Assembly (NCBI GenBank): GCA_025642075.2
Contig: JAODUO010001701.1
Location: 35,001 to 99,000 of the forward strand
Direction: 5' to 3'
DNA from: Ridgeia piscesae
Lineage: Eukaryota > Annelida > Polychaeta > Sabellida > Siboglinidae
DNA: 64,000 nt
Made by a program: the position numbers and the translations under genes. The notes beneath the pieces are model-generated. The model saw only the letters and a program-made list of their open reading frames with translations. It did not search any database and was not told where the DNA came from. Shown piece after piece: positions 46,297 to 58,476 of this stretch (positions are counted from its first letter, which is position 1; every line of letters starts with the position of its first letter).

Positions 46297-46299
<3 letters not shown>

Positions 46300-46358
<59 letters not shown>

Positions 46359-46360
46359 TG
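46300..46360. repeat. (GTGC)n microsatellite
   Basis: About 60 bases of regular tetramer. Confidence 0.93.
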
Positions 46361-46421
46361 GTTTTATCACAAATAATTTAAAGCTTTAGTTCATAAATAT
46401 ATGTTATTGTTATTGTATGTA

Positions 46422-46710
46422 GACTAAGAAAATCCGTTTTTGAATCCTGAGCTGCCGTGTGAAACCTTGGGCAAGTGCTTTCACTCTACACTGTTCCAGT
46501 TCACTCAACTGTATGAATGAATACCTGGCTATAGACAGTGGTGAATATATGTACAAACAGCCATCGTGAATTTACCGCAGCATGGCTGGATGCTTCCGAG
46601 ATAAGTTGAGATGATGTCTGATTGAATAGGTCTGCCATGGAAGTAAAGTGTAAAGCGCTTTGAACAGTCCTGAGGACTGGGTACTGTATTATATATGAAC
46701 TTAACTTTAC
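46422..46710 (+). mobile_element. tRNA-type SINE, copy 3 (5' truncated)
   Basis: Lacks the head but has tttttgaatcctg, ccttgggcaagtgctttcac, gaatacctggctatagac and gaggactgggtactg..atat. Ends 35 bp before exon 35. Confidence 0.7.
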
Positions 46711-46745
46711 ATCTTTTATATTAATTAAACTGTCTTTTGCTGCAG

Positions 46746-46862
46746 ATATTGATGAATGCGCCAGCAGTCCATGTGAAAATGAAGGAACATGCAGAGACAA
46801 AATTAATTCTTTCGTATGCGAGTGTTTGTATGGTCTGTACAATGGACCTGTATGCAACAATG
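46746..46862 (+). CDS. EGF exon 35, type L (117 nt)
   Basis: 117 nt, phase 1-1, acceptor ttttgctgcag, donor gtaagt. It encodes [16 protein letters not shown] and ends L-Y-N-G-P-V-C-N-N, one residue longer than the other modules in the last loop. Last EGF before the NIDO domain. Confidence 0.87.
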
Positions 46863-46920
46863 GTAAGTTAGTCTTAAATAGTCATGATCAGGCTTACACC
46901 TCATTTCAGGCGTATGTATG

Positions 46921-46947
46921 AATATATATATATATATATATATATAT
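46921..46947. repeat. (TA)n microsatellite
   Basis: Short run of about 27 bases. Confidence 0.9.
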
Positions 46948-47478
46948 AGTGCGCATCTGAATTGTTCTAATTTCGTTCTATATAGATTGCGTGTTCTACA
47001 TGATGCCGGAGCCAGTTTCGCAGAGGCTTTGCAAATGAAAATCATGGAGCGCCAAAATTATAATAATGACATTGTAATCCTGATCATAGATATATAATGT
47101 TTGACTTTTTGGAGATATCAACCAATTAAATTACGGTAATAAAATGGGTTGCCAAGTAGACTGAAAGTAAAAATAAATCATTACTTGGGGTATGAATAAA
47201 ACTGTATAAAAATAGAAGTGCATAGTGAAAATAGTAATTGGCAAAACTACTGTTACCTAAAAAAAACTACTCAAATAGAATAACTTCATTACAAACTATG
47301 GTATATTTATCAAGTGGAAGAACCATTATAGCTATTTTTATCTGTTCACATGTTGCATATTTTCATCTATAACCTACTGCTAAACGATGCTTGTCCACAA
47401 ATATTTATACGTTATGTTCCTAATTTATATTATGGATACAAGATCACTGTTGAATATGATCACAAAAGCTATTTGCAG

Positions 47479-47639
47479 CGATCAGGCACAGATACTACCA
47501 GTACGGCTTGGTGCATGACGACCGTTTACTTGGATACGACGCCTCCTACTACTGCGACTGGAGCGGCAAGAGTTGCGCCTCCGACTTCCTACGTGTGCCA
47601 AAGATACAGATATTCAACGGACAGTACAAGCGTATGAAG
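47479..47639 (+). CDS. NIDO domain exon 1
   Basis: 161 nt, phase 1-0, acceptor atttgcag, donor gtaata. The frame after the phase-1 junction reads I-R-H-R-Y-Y-Q-Y-G, then L-L-G-Y-D-A-S-Y-Y-C-D-W and I-F-N-G-Q-Y-K-R-M-K. It supplies the N-terminal part of the NIDO (nidogen-like extracellular) domain. The frame differs from the longer ORF at 47350, which would give a stop at the same place. Confidence 0.8.
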
Positions 47640-48712
47640 GTAATAGTATCATTAATTGCAACACTTCTATAGCATCTACATCCTTGAACATTGAAGCTCA
47701 GAGGCACAACAAACAAAATCATTTGCCGTAATTATAAACGGGGACAGGCAAAAATCATGGCCAAAGATGGAGGGAAAGCAATTTGTTTAGTTTTTGTTAT
47801 GAAAGTTTCAGAATATTTAGTTGTAATAGGGAATTGATTCCAGTTTTGTTGGCCCAGCTACAGAGAAAGCACGGAGGGTCCTAGATATATCAGAGAATTG
47901 TAACAGATTAACTATCTATGTCGGTTTTTCAGTAGAAAGAGTATGGTATGTAACAGTAGCCAACCAATCTTAAATCTAAATCAGTATACAACTGGAAGCC
48001 AATGCAACTACTTAATTAGGACTGTTGGTTATCTTGTTTAGAAATGAGTTACAATAATCGATTTACTATTAATCAGAGCTACTGATATTGTTTTAGCAGT
48101 TGATAAAGACAAATGATGCCGGATTTGACAGAAATCACAAATGTGATAGAAACATGATTTTGCATGAAATGTACAGGTGAAAGCAGAAATCCAAACGGAA
48201 TATGATGGTGATGTATCATTACCAAGTATCTTAGCCATTCGTTCTGCAGCACTGCCGATCATACATGTTTTCAAGACAAACATACTGTTTTTAGATAAGA
48301 AGTATGTTTATCAAATGCTAGTGTTTAATTATAATTACTACTTGATCTCCCATAATATCTAAGCTACAGTCATTCCATAACCATGTCACGGCTGGATATA
48401 CCCAAATCCAACAGAATCTTTAGTGTCTCATGCATAAGGCGTACTTAAGTATCCGAGCATTCAACTCTGAGGAACTTGTTTGGGCACCTCAGTTTGCATC
48501 GCACGCGGATGCGCAAGCTCAGTCAATGCAGTATATCCCTTGAGCCCAAATGCTGGGTCACCAACTACAATGACGACTACTGCTTTTAAAATGAAACTTA
48601 TGAGTTGTCTGTTTTAGGGCATGTTTTGTATAACGGCTTGAATAACGATTGTTGGAATGGTGCTTTATAAATTCACAAACACTACCTAGGTGCATTTCTC
48701 TACCGACTTCAG
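47640..48712 (+). other. Intron, nothing recognised
   Basis: No element ends or exon relics seen over 1.07 kb. Confidence 0.5.
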
Positions 48713-48946
48713 ATCTACTCAAATGGCTACATCACTTTCGGGTTGAACTTTGAGAGTCGCTACCCAGTTAGGCTGCACAAGAACATGCTGGGTTACATGA
48801 AACGAAGAACTGCCCAGAAGCAAGGCTTTGCCATGTTGGCCCCTCTGTGGACGGATAACAACGCTCGAGATGGAGGACAGGTCTACTACCACATCTATGA
48901 CCTGACACAACCCGGGTCAACACCCACCGACAAGGCTCGAGTGAAG
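48713..48946 (+). CDS. NIDO domain exon 2
   Basis: 234 nt, phase 0-0, acceptor cgacttcag, donor gtcagt. It reads I-Y-S-N-G-Y-I-T-F-G, which is the classic NIDO beta-strand signature, then A-M-L-A-P-L-W-T-D-N-N and G-Q-V-Y-Y-H-I-Y-D. This is the strongest evidence for NIDO. Confidence 0.9.
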
Positions 48947-49109
48947 GTCAGTTGGTGCGAATGCTTGAGCACGTGTTGTTATAATATCAAAAATACTTGT
49001 TTCATGTAATAATAAACAGATTTATAAAGTTAGTTAGTAAATTATTTACCTCTCAAGAAACTTTTTTGTTTTCTCAGTGTATTTCGGCTGATAAAGTTGA
49101 TTGGTATTA

Positions 49110-50206
49110 CAGTGGAACCCCTCATTTAAGACCACCACCCCCAAATCAGTGTGGGGCGGTCTTAAAAGAGGGGTGGTCTCTCGTGAGGGTTTTGCAACAT
49201 TCAACACTAGGGGGCGCTTACAACAACTAACATCAACACTAGGGGGCGTCTACAACCACTAAACAGTAAAATACACAAAATAAAAAGTAGAAAATAAAAA
49301 ATGAGATAACATTAAGAACAACAAAATTATTTATTCTGTTTATTTTATGTGTGTGTCACACATAGTATAAGTTTCAGTATAAGTTTAATTTTGAATCGTT
49401 TTTCTAAATAATATATGATAAAAAGTATCCTCATTTTGAATTGTTTTTAATTAAAATCTGATAAAAAGTAATCTCATTTAATTTATTTTAAATTCGGTCT
49501 GAGGGGCTAAAAAGTGCTGCCACCTCACAGCGTCTGGGTAATCGCACCGCGGTCGCCATTTTGTTGTTCTTTCCAGCGCCGCAAAACGAACTTTTACTTT
49601 CTGATCTAATCATGAAAACGACCTCTTACAGCTGCGAAACTTCCTCTCTAATAACTCATATTACATATACATACGCTAGGTCATAAAATTATGTCATTTA
49701 AATTGCTGTGAAGAATAAAATTCATAAATCTAAATTGTGCTAAACTAAAGTCGACATCGCCTGCGGTTGTTACGCGCAGGCCGTAGATTACCCTGGCGTT
49801 ACGTTGTTTTTTATTTCTAAACTTTAATCATACACAGTATGGATATTTAATCACATAGTTACGCGTAGCCACCGATGGTGACCGTGTCCGCCATGATGTC
49901 TTGCGCGAGTTTGTTTCGTGAATTTTATTTGTTTCAATAATGTGATTACATTTTATAGCATAGTGTGTGTTTATAAATATATAAGATGTGAGGTTAGATG
50001 TCGTTTTCATAATTCGGTCAGAAAGTAAAAGATCGCCAAAATGAATGGTCGTCATCGGGCGATTTATTGTTTTTATGGCATGCGCGATATTTAGGTTAAC
50101 AAATGTGCTGGCCACCTATCGGATGGTCGTTCGTCAGGGGTAAAATTCAAATTGCCATGATCGTTGGTCGCGTCTGCCGGGTGGTCGTTGGTGAGGGGTT
50201 CCACTG
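49110..50206 (+). mobile_element. pogo/Tc1-like non-autonomous element, copy B
   Basis: 1,097 bp, flanked by TA (49108-49109 and 50207-50208), ends CAGTGGAACCCCTC and complement. About 200 bp shorter than copy A through internal deletions. Confidence 0.8.
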
Positions 50207-50469
50207 TATTCATCAATTTTAAACAATTATTATTTTATGACGTTCACATAGTACAAAGCTTATGTCATGTCCAAGTTGAATGCATACTTGCTTGCACACA
50301 CTGTAATGACATGTTAAAACACACTTTGTAATGAATAGTTTTTAATAAAACGTCAAATGCAGTATTTTGTTTCAGTTGGGAACAAATGGAATGGCACAGA
50401 CTTTGTAAGAAGATGACACAACATATATAAATCAAATCAATAATAAACATAAATGTTGATGCATACGTT

Positions 50470-50722
50470 GTGAAAGAGAGGCAAAGAGGAATGGTTGGAG
50501 GACAAGCCAGGAGACAGATTGACAGACCGTCACATAGACTGAGGGGGGGGGCAGAGAGAGATAGAGTCAGAGGGAGCCAGAGGGGCAAAGGGAAGGGGAG
50601 AGAGAAAGAGACAGAGAGACAGAGAAAGGGAGAGAGACGGACAGACAGAAACACAGAGAAAAAGAGAGAGATGGACAGACAGAAACACAGAGGGAGACAC
50701 AGAGAGAGACAGAGAGGAAACC
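50470..50722. repeat. Purine-rich (GACAGAGA)-like tract
   Basis: About 250 bases of mostly A and G with AGACAGAG words. Open frames across it are low complexity. Confidence 0.75.
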
Positions 50723-50999
50723 TATTTTACAAATATTACTTCACGCAAACATCTTTTTCAACCACATCTGCCGCTTTCATTTAAATCAGCAAACATTTGT
50801 GATACTATAATCACAACGGGTAACCTTGGGTAACCTCACTCTGAAGACAGGGTTGACAAGAACAACAGTCAATTGTGAAAATTATTGCACATTTTCTTGG
50901 TTACACAAATTGCAATGCTGTGTATCATTAAACTGAATCTTACTAGATTTCTCCAGAACACGTAATAAGTCATAATGCAATGAACAGTTTGACAAGACC

Positions 51000-51003
<4 letters not shown>

Positions 51004-51047
<44 letters not shown>
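51004..51047. repeat. (TA)n microsatellite
   Basis: About 44 bases, ending 30 bases before the third NIDO exon. Confidence 0.92.
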
Positions 51048-51050
<3 letters not shown>

Positions 51051-51076
51051 CAGACCTCATTTCTTTCATTTTGCAG

Positions 51077-51205
51077 CATGCCGTCGATCATGCCAGGGAT
51101 GACGTCGTCGAGAATGGCGGTGTTTCAGTGACGGACGTCACGTGGGTGATGGTGGTCACGTGGAATCGCATGTTACCTCGCATGTACTACTCACCGTATG
51201 ACTCG
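51077..51205 (+). CDS. NIDO domain exon 3
   Basis: 129 nt, phase 0-0, acceptor attttgcag, donor gtgagt. It reads V-T-W-V-M-V-V-T-W-N-R-M, the T-W-x-x-V-x-x strand typical of NIDO, and ends S-P-Y-D-S. Confidence 0.88.
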
Positions 51206-51317
51206 GTGAGTGAATAAAATTGATAACGAATTACCAAACTATGTATTACCCCAGGTAGATGTTTCCTGTGCACTTGACATGTCTTTACTAAATATATTCC
51301 CGTGTTTCTCTCCACAG

Positions 51318-51534
51318 CCCAACACCTTCCAGTTGGTCATCGCGTACGATCCGTCGCGATACCAAACCTTCGCAATGTACCACTACATGGACATGGGATG
51401 GGACAACGAGTATACGCGGCGACGAAGCATGATAGGATATTTCTCATACAAATACACCCAAGAACTATCACGGCAGTTGGCACCCTCAATGAAACGGACG
51501 GCATTACGCATGCAAGAACGGAAGGGAAACACGG
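51318..51534 (+). CDS. NIDO domain exon 4
   Basis: 217 nt, phase 0-1, acceptor tccacag, donor gtaagt. It reads N-T-F-Q-L-V-I-A-Y-D, the N-T-F-Q-x-V-L strand of NIDO, then Y-M-D-M-G-W and a basic stretch R-R-R-S-M-I-G-Y-F-S. It ends the NIDO domain. Confidence 0.88.
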
Positions 51535-51929
51535 GTAAGTAAAATAACTTATTTATATTTCAGTTGTACCACCAGCGATGTTTCCACGTGGTGTATTTCG
51601 AGATGTGGTAAAGCCATCGGGTATTGACTGGTGACAAATTGAAAGTAAGATATATGAGGGTTGTTGGTGCTGTTGGGGTATTGAAAAATTACAAATTGTC
51701 AAGTGGTAATATACAAACGGTATATATGTAATAACAAACATCAATATCATGTTGCTAAGCATGACTGATGTTTCTAGAAATAGAATGAGGGTCTGGGTTT
51801 CCCATGTTTTTGCATTTCGAGAATTATTAACTCCTAAAGAGCGATCTGCAAGCCATATTAGCCAGATAACATCTAACCTAACTGTACTCGGCATAAACGC
51901 ATTACAACTTATAATTATGTCACATACAG
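51535..51929 (+). other. Intron, nothing recognised
   Basis: Short AT-rich intron separating the NIDO and AMOP exons; an open frame runs through it into the next exon, but donor and acceptor are both strong. Confidence 0.5.
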
Positions 51930-52192
51930 GCAAATATGGCCGCTACCTGTTCACCATTGCGTCAGGACGTTCTGGGATCAACTATGACCAGAAGTGTTTC
52001 AAATGGTTTGCGGGTGAGGTGAGATGGATGTGGTTACTGCGATACTACTTGAGGTGGACACAACCATGTCCCTGCGACCGACGACTCGCGAGAATGGACA
52101 GTCGCTGGAGGTTCGATTGGAGGCAGTTTTACAGAACTAACTATGAGAAGAGGTGCTACTACGAGCGTATTCCTTGGTGGTATTCTTCGCAG
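51930..52192 (+). CDS. AMOP domain exon 1
   Basis: 263 nt, phase 1-0, acceptor cacatacag, donor gtgagc. It reads K-C-F-K-W-F, then T-Q-P-C-P-C-D-R-R and R-C-Y-Y-E-R. The C-x3-W-F start and P-C-P-C are AMOP signatures. The domain continues in the next exon. Confidence 0.87.
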
Positions 52193-52682
52193 GTGAGCAT
52201 ACATGTTATATGCTACATGGTCTATGATAAGACTTCACATCATGCCATTGGTGTATGTGTTCTGGCACACCAAGATTACACAGACAAAAACATACATAGG
52301 TATATGCATGCTGACACACAGGCAAACAGACAGATAAAATCTGGCTGGCATGTGCATGAATGGACACATGAACAGGATGGCAAACATACGCATGTTTGTG
52401 CAAAACACAAACACACGGCTTCTTCTCACTGTGATCCGATGATGAAACTGTCCATAGCTGGTGCAATTTGCAATTATGTGACATCAAGTCTCATATCATA
52501 ACAGTGGACTTTGACGGAAATTTAACTATAATATTTAGGTTCCATGGTAGACACAAAGTGCAGCGTTTGGTTGTTTAACACCAATATAACTGATCGGTTT
52601 GACAATTGCACCACCAAATAAGGCCAATGACATGTGATTAATGGTCCCAGTACTGGAATAATTGTTACCGTCTGATAAACAG
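52193..52682 (+). other. Intron, nothing recognised
   Basis: About 490 bp; an open frame continues in from exon 51930 but has no domain resemblance. Confidence 0.5.
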
Positions 52683-52893
52683 GAGTGCTGCTACAACTAC
52701 TGGGGTTCCCTCATTACTACAACGGATGGCCGCGGAAGTCATGCGTCCTTATTCCATCCCCGATGGCGGAGGCTACATCAGGCGTACGATGTCCTGCCAA
52801 AACAATGGTGCTGCCAATTCAGTGACAACTGCGAATTTTACACATATCTGCGGCCGATTGACTACTGCTGGGGATATAGCCCACCATTTCTTG
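52683..52893 (+). CDS. AMOP domain exon 2
   Basis: 211 nt, phase 0-1, acceptor gataaacag, donor gtcagt. It reads E-C-C-Y-N-Y-W-G, H-P-R-W-R-R-L-H-Q-A-Y-D, Q-W-C-C and N-C-E-F-Y. The E-C-C-Y and C-C pairs are typical of the AMOP C-terminal half. Confidence 0.88.
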
Positions 52894-53379
52894 GTCAGTA
52901 AACGTGTTTAGAAATGCTTCTTGTTTGCTATTAAGTTGGCTTTCTACAATATATGACATAATATATCAGTTAATGTAGTAGGTTTGTGTTACTTCATTAA
53001 CTTTTTCTGCAGTGTGATCAGTATGCTTATACGTAATATTGGTGTGTATTCATAAATTATGTATTAACTTGTATATGAATTCAATATACTTGCAGTATTA
53101 CTTGGAATATACAGTTGCAGGTGTTATCAAACTATCTCTGTATCTATTGCACACCTATTCGAGTGTGTATGATGTTTAACAAACGATGCTACACAAATTC
53201 TGCTATATGATCAATGTTGCTATCATGACATTCACAGAACTACTCTATTGTCATGTAAGGGGACAGATATTTTTGCTAATAATTATTATACTGAATAAGC
53301 TCTTTTCCCAGCATTCAATATACTTTCTCTAACACATGTAGATATAAACCTACTTTGTCGTTGCATTTGTCTGGCGTAG
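52894..53379 (+). other. Intron, nothing recognised
   Basis: AT-rich; no relics. Confidence 0.5.
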
Positions 53380-53616
53380 GCTGGTTCTACGGAGACCCAC
53401 ACATCCGCACCCTGGACGGCTTCCAGTACACCTTCAATGGACTGGGCGAGTACACACTCTTAGAGACGACACACGACAACTTCACACTGCAGGGCCGCAC
53501 TGCGAAGGCTCTCGACGCCAACGGAACAGAGACGGACGCGACCGTGTTCAGTGCGTTCGCTGCTAGAGACGTCGACTCGGACACAGTTCACATTGGGATG
53601 AACGCCGCACGGGATG
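53380..53616 (+). CDS. VWD domain exon 1 with GDPH motif
   Basis: 237 nt, phase 1-1, acceptor ctggcgtag, donor gtatga. It reads F-Y-G-D-P-H-I-R-T-L-D-G-F-Q-Y-T-F-N-G, a canonical VWD start. G-D-P-H is the site where MUC4 and some gel-forming mucins are cleaved between Asp and Pro. Cysteines are absent from this exon. Four sequon-like N-x-T/S sites occur, e.g. N-F-T and N-G-T. Confidence 0.92.
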
Positions 53617-53690
53617 GTATGAGTTGGTTTTGTTATACGTGTATCTTCGGAACAAATAATAACCATGGATGTTTTGTATAAATTATAATT

Positions 53691-53692
<2 letters not shown>

Positions 53693-53757
<65 letters not shown>

Positions 53758-53775
53758 TATATATATATATATATG
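53693..53775. repeat. (TA)n microsatellite
   Basis: About 80 bases with one TTT interruption near 53756. Confidence 0.93.
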
Positions 53776-54014
53776 CATAAGTACATATGATTGATCGGCA
53801 CATATCATATTGTTTACATCAGCACAAGGAATGTTTAAGTATGAAATGCTATATGCTGGAGAATACCTACTGCTTTGTTTGTATTGATTAATTTAAGAAT
53901 GGTATAATTTTAAAATTATATAATTTATACATGTGAATGATGCAAATAACATTACAATGTGGGTGCATCAACATAGGATAACTATAGAACATAATTTTAT
54001 ATCTTGATGTGTAG

Positions 54015-54149
54015 GTTTGGACATTTTCGTGGACGGCAGTCCAACAACGGATTGGTTCAAGACAGCAAACTTAACTGATGATAAAGAATTCGATAACGTC
54101 ACACTTACAAAGACAAATGTTACCCAAATCAAAGTGTCGTACAAATCAG
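54015..54149 (+). CDS. VWD domain exon 2
   Basis: 135 nt, phase 1-1, acceptor atgtgtag, donor gtaagt. It reads L-D-I-F-V-D-G-S-P-T-T-D-W and V-T-Q-I-K-V-S-Y-K-S, matching the middle of MUC4-type VWD. No cysteine. N-glycosylation sequons N-L-T, N-V-T and N-V-T. Confidence 0.82.
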
Positions 54150-54226
54150 GTAAGTGTTCGCTCCCGCATTTCAGATTATCTTGTAAAGACGCAGGCATTT
54201 TTATTTATGGCTCATTTCCTTATTAT

Positions 54227-54826
<600 letters not shown>

Positions 54827-55030
54827 GATTTTCGTTGACGATCGGGATCAGTGCACAGCAGCTCGACATCACTGTCGGAGCTTCTGACAAATTCAAAAAC
54901 CACACAAAAGGCCTGATGGGAGTGTTCAATGGTGACCCCATGGACGACCTCCTGCCACCAGGGGAGAACGCTGTGCCACTGTCAAACATCTCGTCGGAGA
55001 AGACGATATTTTACCAGTTTGGAGAATTGT
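54827..55030 (+). CDS. VWD domain exon 3
   Basis: 204 nt, phase 1-1, acceptor gatgcag, donor gtatgt. It reads L-D-I-T-V-G, then G-L-M-G-V-F-N-G-D-P-M-D-D-L, the G-L-x-G-x-F-N-G-D-P-x-D-D consensus of MUC4/SUSD2-type VWD. The last base joins the next exon to make Trp. Confidence 0.9.
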
Positions 55031-55500
55031 GTATGTGAAATAGTACCACAACTGAATATTAATACATTGGTGACATTGTTTATGTCGTAAGTCAAATCAG
55101 TATATGTTATTATATAGTATCGCATATATTTATTGTGCTTGGTGAAATTGTCATGTCGACTAGGACCCATATGTGACCTTTCAAATGTATAACTTCAAAC
55201 ATGTTCACACAACAAGTGTCACTTCAAGAATTGTATTTTGTGTCAAAACATGGTTAAGTGCAGGTTGTCACAAAGCTATTGGGGTTGGCTGGATTTTCAT
55301 GTTAGCTGCCATTAACGGACACTCATAACATCGAAACCCTTGCTAGCAAGGATACCTGAAATGCGAAAATGTTGTTTGTAAAGATAACATTTTACTATAC
55401 TAAACAGTAATCACCGTTTTTCTAGACTTACATAGTTTTTACATACTCTTTGTTCAGTTTTGTTGTTGGCTTATGTGTTCCATTGAACTGTTGTGTCCAG
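55031..55500 (+). other. Intron, nothing recognised
   Basis: 470 bp of AT-rich intron. Confidence 0.5.
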
Positions 55501-55689
55501 GGAGAATATGGGCTATTGACTCATTGTTCTACTACGCGTCGGGCGAGAGTTACTCGACGTTCGCACACAAAGAGTTCAAACCGCTCTTCCTTGAGGACGT
55601 ACTCAGCAACATGACGGATGCAGAGAGAGCGAAGGCAAAGGCGACCTGTGGGGAAAACAAAGAATGTCTCTTTGATTTTGCAGTTACAG
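55501..55689 (+). CDS. Post-VWD exon (W-x-I..S-L-F-Y-Y module)
   Basis: 189 nt, phase 1-1, acceptor tgtgtccag, donor gtagga. It continues F-G-E-L-W-R-I-W-A-I-D-S-L-F-Y-Y and S-Y-S-T-F, a segment that follows VWD in MUC4/SUSD2-like proteins, with C-G-E-N-K-E-C-L-F-D at the end. Confidence 0.85.
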
Positions 55690-55968
55690 GTAGGAATACG
55701 TATGACACTGCATTCAAAGTGCAATAATGTCATTTAATTATCTTTAATAATCACAATTTATTTAAATGTACATCTACTTATGATTATGTAAACCTTTCTG
55801 TTAATACCTGACACCATTTTATAATTATTTTAGCTTACACAGACAGGCATGAGAAAAATATGGTGTACAATTGATTCAACTTAAGACAGCGACAGTTAAA
55901 TCTATTTCTTTTTTATTTGTAACGTTTTACTTTTTTGACTGCAATTGAAAAATTTCCATATCTAGAAT

Positions 55969-57770
55969 TAGTGCTGATTCGATATATCGAAGTATCGCGA
56001 TACTTTGATACTTTTGGTATCGAACGCCCACTGTTCGATACTTTCGATACCTACGGTATCTTCGATACCTTCGATACCTATCGATACCTACGATACCTTC
56101 GATACCTTCGATACCTTCGATACCTTCGATACCTTCGATACCTTCGATATTTCGATACTTGACATCGAGTCCATTCGACGATGTCGATGCGAAGACGCAA
56201 CATCGTTGTTGATGACGACGTTGTTTACGGGAGCTATCACTACAGCGCTTCGCAGCCTAAATTGACTTGGGCGTGGTTGTTTTTTTAAAAACTATAACAT
56301 ACAATGTGAAATGTTTGCTAAAACTTTATTGTAGAGTTAGTTTGTATATTAACTGTTTTCTGTGAGCGATCTTAGCCTAGGTCAGACTTCGCTTAGCCTC
56401 GTTATCCAAACCAAGGATCGTACGTGACGCTCTCGCTTGGTGGCTCTACCATGTCATCTTTCTCCCTACTTTACTTACGGTTACGCGTACAAAAACACAC
56501 ATCCAATAGCATTTTTATAGAGTGTTTATTGCACGCACTAGTATTTATGAAACTAGTTTAATAATAATATTGTTAATATAAATAATTATTCGAGCGCGAT
56601 GCGGAGGCTTTGTTTATCCGGGTTCCGTTTGGTGACGCTGTTTTGTTGTTTGGTGGCGCCACCATTTGCCGTACACGACGCCCACAACCAAGACGAACGA
56701 CAACATGTCGAACGTTCATCGCTAATTTGGCACTTTTCCAACAAAGACTGTCTGCTATGCTAGAAACGTCTCAAAGATAGTGATGTAAATACATCGAACA
56801 TGTCACCAATCAAGAAGCTATCAAAACGTGATGATCAACTTTCATCGTACGGCATGTGATGTCGACGTCGTCGACGTCGTGGACAACGTCGCATTGCCAT
56901 TGACTCGAGAACGTGTTCTATCGAAATATTCGACAATGAGCAAGCAGTGGACATCAAGTTACAGTCGAAGCGAATCGCCATCGATTGCCGAATCTACTAA
57001 GTAACTGCGGCCACAGCGTCAAGAAGTGACATATACGACGTGACTGATTAACGATGACGATTCGCTTACTGCATCTACTGTCACTGTGACACTGGCACTG
57101 GCCAAACAGGTTCACCACTGGCAGAGCCAGAGGTAGAGGAAGAAACTGACCTGTTCTTGAAAACAGTTGCAAAAACATAATGGGGCTTGTTATGTGTACT
57201 TGATAACGTGATAATTTAAGTTTTATATTTAAAAAATATTGGTGTGAACTGGGAAGTACAATTGTAATTTAAATTAATATTTTTTCAATTATTAATTAGT
57301 GTTATTTTATTGTAATCATCTATACAGTTTTGATGCTAAATCACAATTATCTTTATGATAGAATTAATAATAAGGTGTTTTTATATAATAATAACATATT
57401 ATTTGTATGTTTCATTTGTTTCAGCTGTATTTGTTGATGGTCATTTTAGGAGACACATTGACTTGAAATTAAGCTGCTATATTAAAGTGTATTTACAAAC
57501 AGCTGGGGTGAAGTACTATTATTAATTTAAAATAATTCAGTGCAATTAATTAATTAATTTGTCACTAGGTATTTTATTGCAGTTGTCTTTATTGTTTTAA
57601 TATTATATTACAGTTACCTTTTAGTTTTACAACAGTAATCAATTATATTGAAACTGTTGTTTGGGTACTTACATATATTGAAAATTGCATATTAATCATT
57701 GTTTGCATGACTATAAAATTGTCACATATTTCCCTACAAGTGAAACATTTTGTGTTTCTGTGGCATATCA
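55969..57770 (-). mobile_element. hAT relative, inverted, internally deleted and one end lost
   Basis: Starts TAGTGCTGATTCGATA and matches 38749 to about 37900 and then about 36190 to 35215 of the hAT copy in reverse order. The interval holding the transposase is missing. The other end stops near 57770 without its terminal repeat. A (CGATACCTT)n run at about 56085-56150 is expanded. Confidence 0.8.
56085..56150. repeat. (CGATACCTT)n nonamer
   Basis: About seven units within the subterminal region of the hAT relative. Confidence 0.9.
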
Positions 57771-58277
57771 GAAGTGTGGCTTCTTTAATAACCTTTATCC
57801 CTGATTTATCGTTGTTATCCCTCACTTTTCACATTTTCTCTACCAACCATCTCTTCTCCCTTATACATGTATTAATTAACACTTCGATAGGTTTATATAT
57901 AGAGTAAATGCTCTCAATCTGGATGCTGTTTCTTTTAGCAGTACGTGATTTCTTGCATGGTATCCAATTAATATCTGCATATGTTGGAAAGGGTTGTATG
58001 AACATTTATATTATCATATCGTTACCTGGGAATGTAATTGCATCAATTTTTGAGTAGTTTACAAATTGCACATGACACCATATCTTAGCAAGTGTGTAAT
58101 ATTTGATCACTATTTAATTATGCTTCATCCATTGCTGTACATTATATAAAATGTAATGCATACACACATACATACATATATACATTTATTAGTTGTGATT
58201 ACATGACATCTAACCTGTACGTTGCCTTGCAAATATGTTTCCTTGCATTGTACTTTCACATAATTTTATCTCTGCAG
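57771..58277 (+). other. Intron, nothing recognised
   Basis: Right flank of the truncated hAT relative. Confidence 0.5.
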
Positions 58278-58476
58278 CCAATGCATGTCCTAACATAACC
58301 GTCGACAAGATATTCAATGTGACGGTGGGACAAGAAAACACCCTGACAGTGACCACTTTCGACTCAGACGATGACACCGTCACCGTGAAACAGAACACGG
58401 ATGGTCCGGATGGGGCCTTTTTCAATAATGACATATATAAGTGGACACCTACCAACATGGACCCAGTGAATATATC
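58278..58476 (+). CDS. Ig/cadherin-like domain exon 1
   Basis: 199 nt, phase 1-2, acceptor tctctgcag, donor gtatgt. It reads A-C-P-N-I-T-V, T-L-T-V-T-T-F-D-S-D-D-D, Y-K-W-T-P-T and V-N-I-S. The (F/Y)-x-W-T-P-T strand recalls dystroglycan-type cadherin-like / He_PIG Ig-like folds. Confidence 0.8.

Noticed and set aside
47350..47637. 95-codon frame overlapping NIDO exon 1
   Set aside because: Different frame from the NIDO reading, which joins correctly in phase to 46862 and 48713 and has clear domain resemblance.
50470..50784. Charged R/E/K-rich frame
   Set aside because: Purine-rich low-complexity tract in an intron.
52206..52487. Minus-strand frame in the AMOP intron
   Set aside because: No domain resemblance; opposite strand of an intron.
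55935..56265. Y-L-R / F-D-T repeat frames
   Set aside because: (CGATACCTT)n in the subterminal region of the hAT relative.
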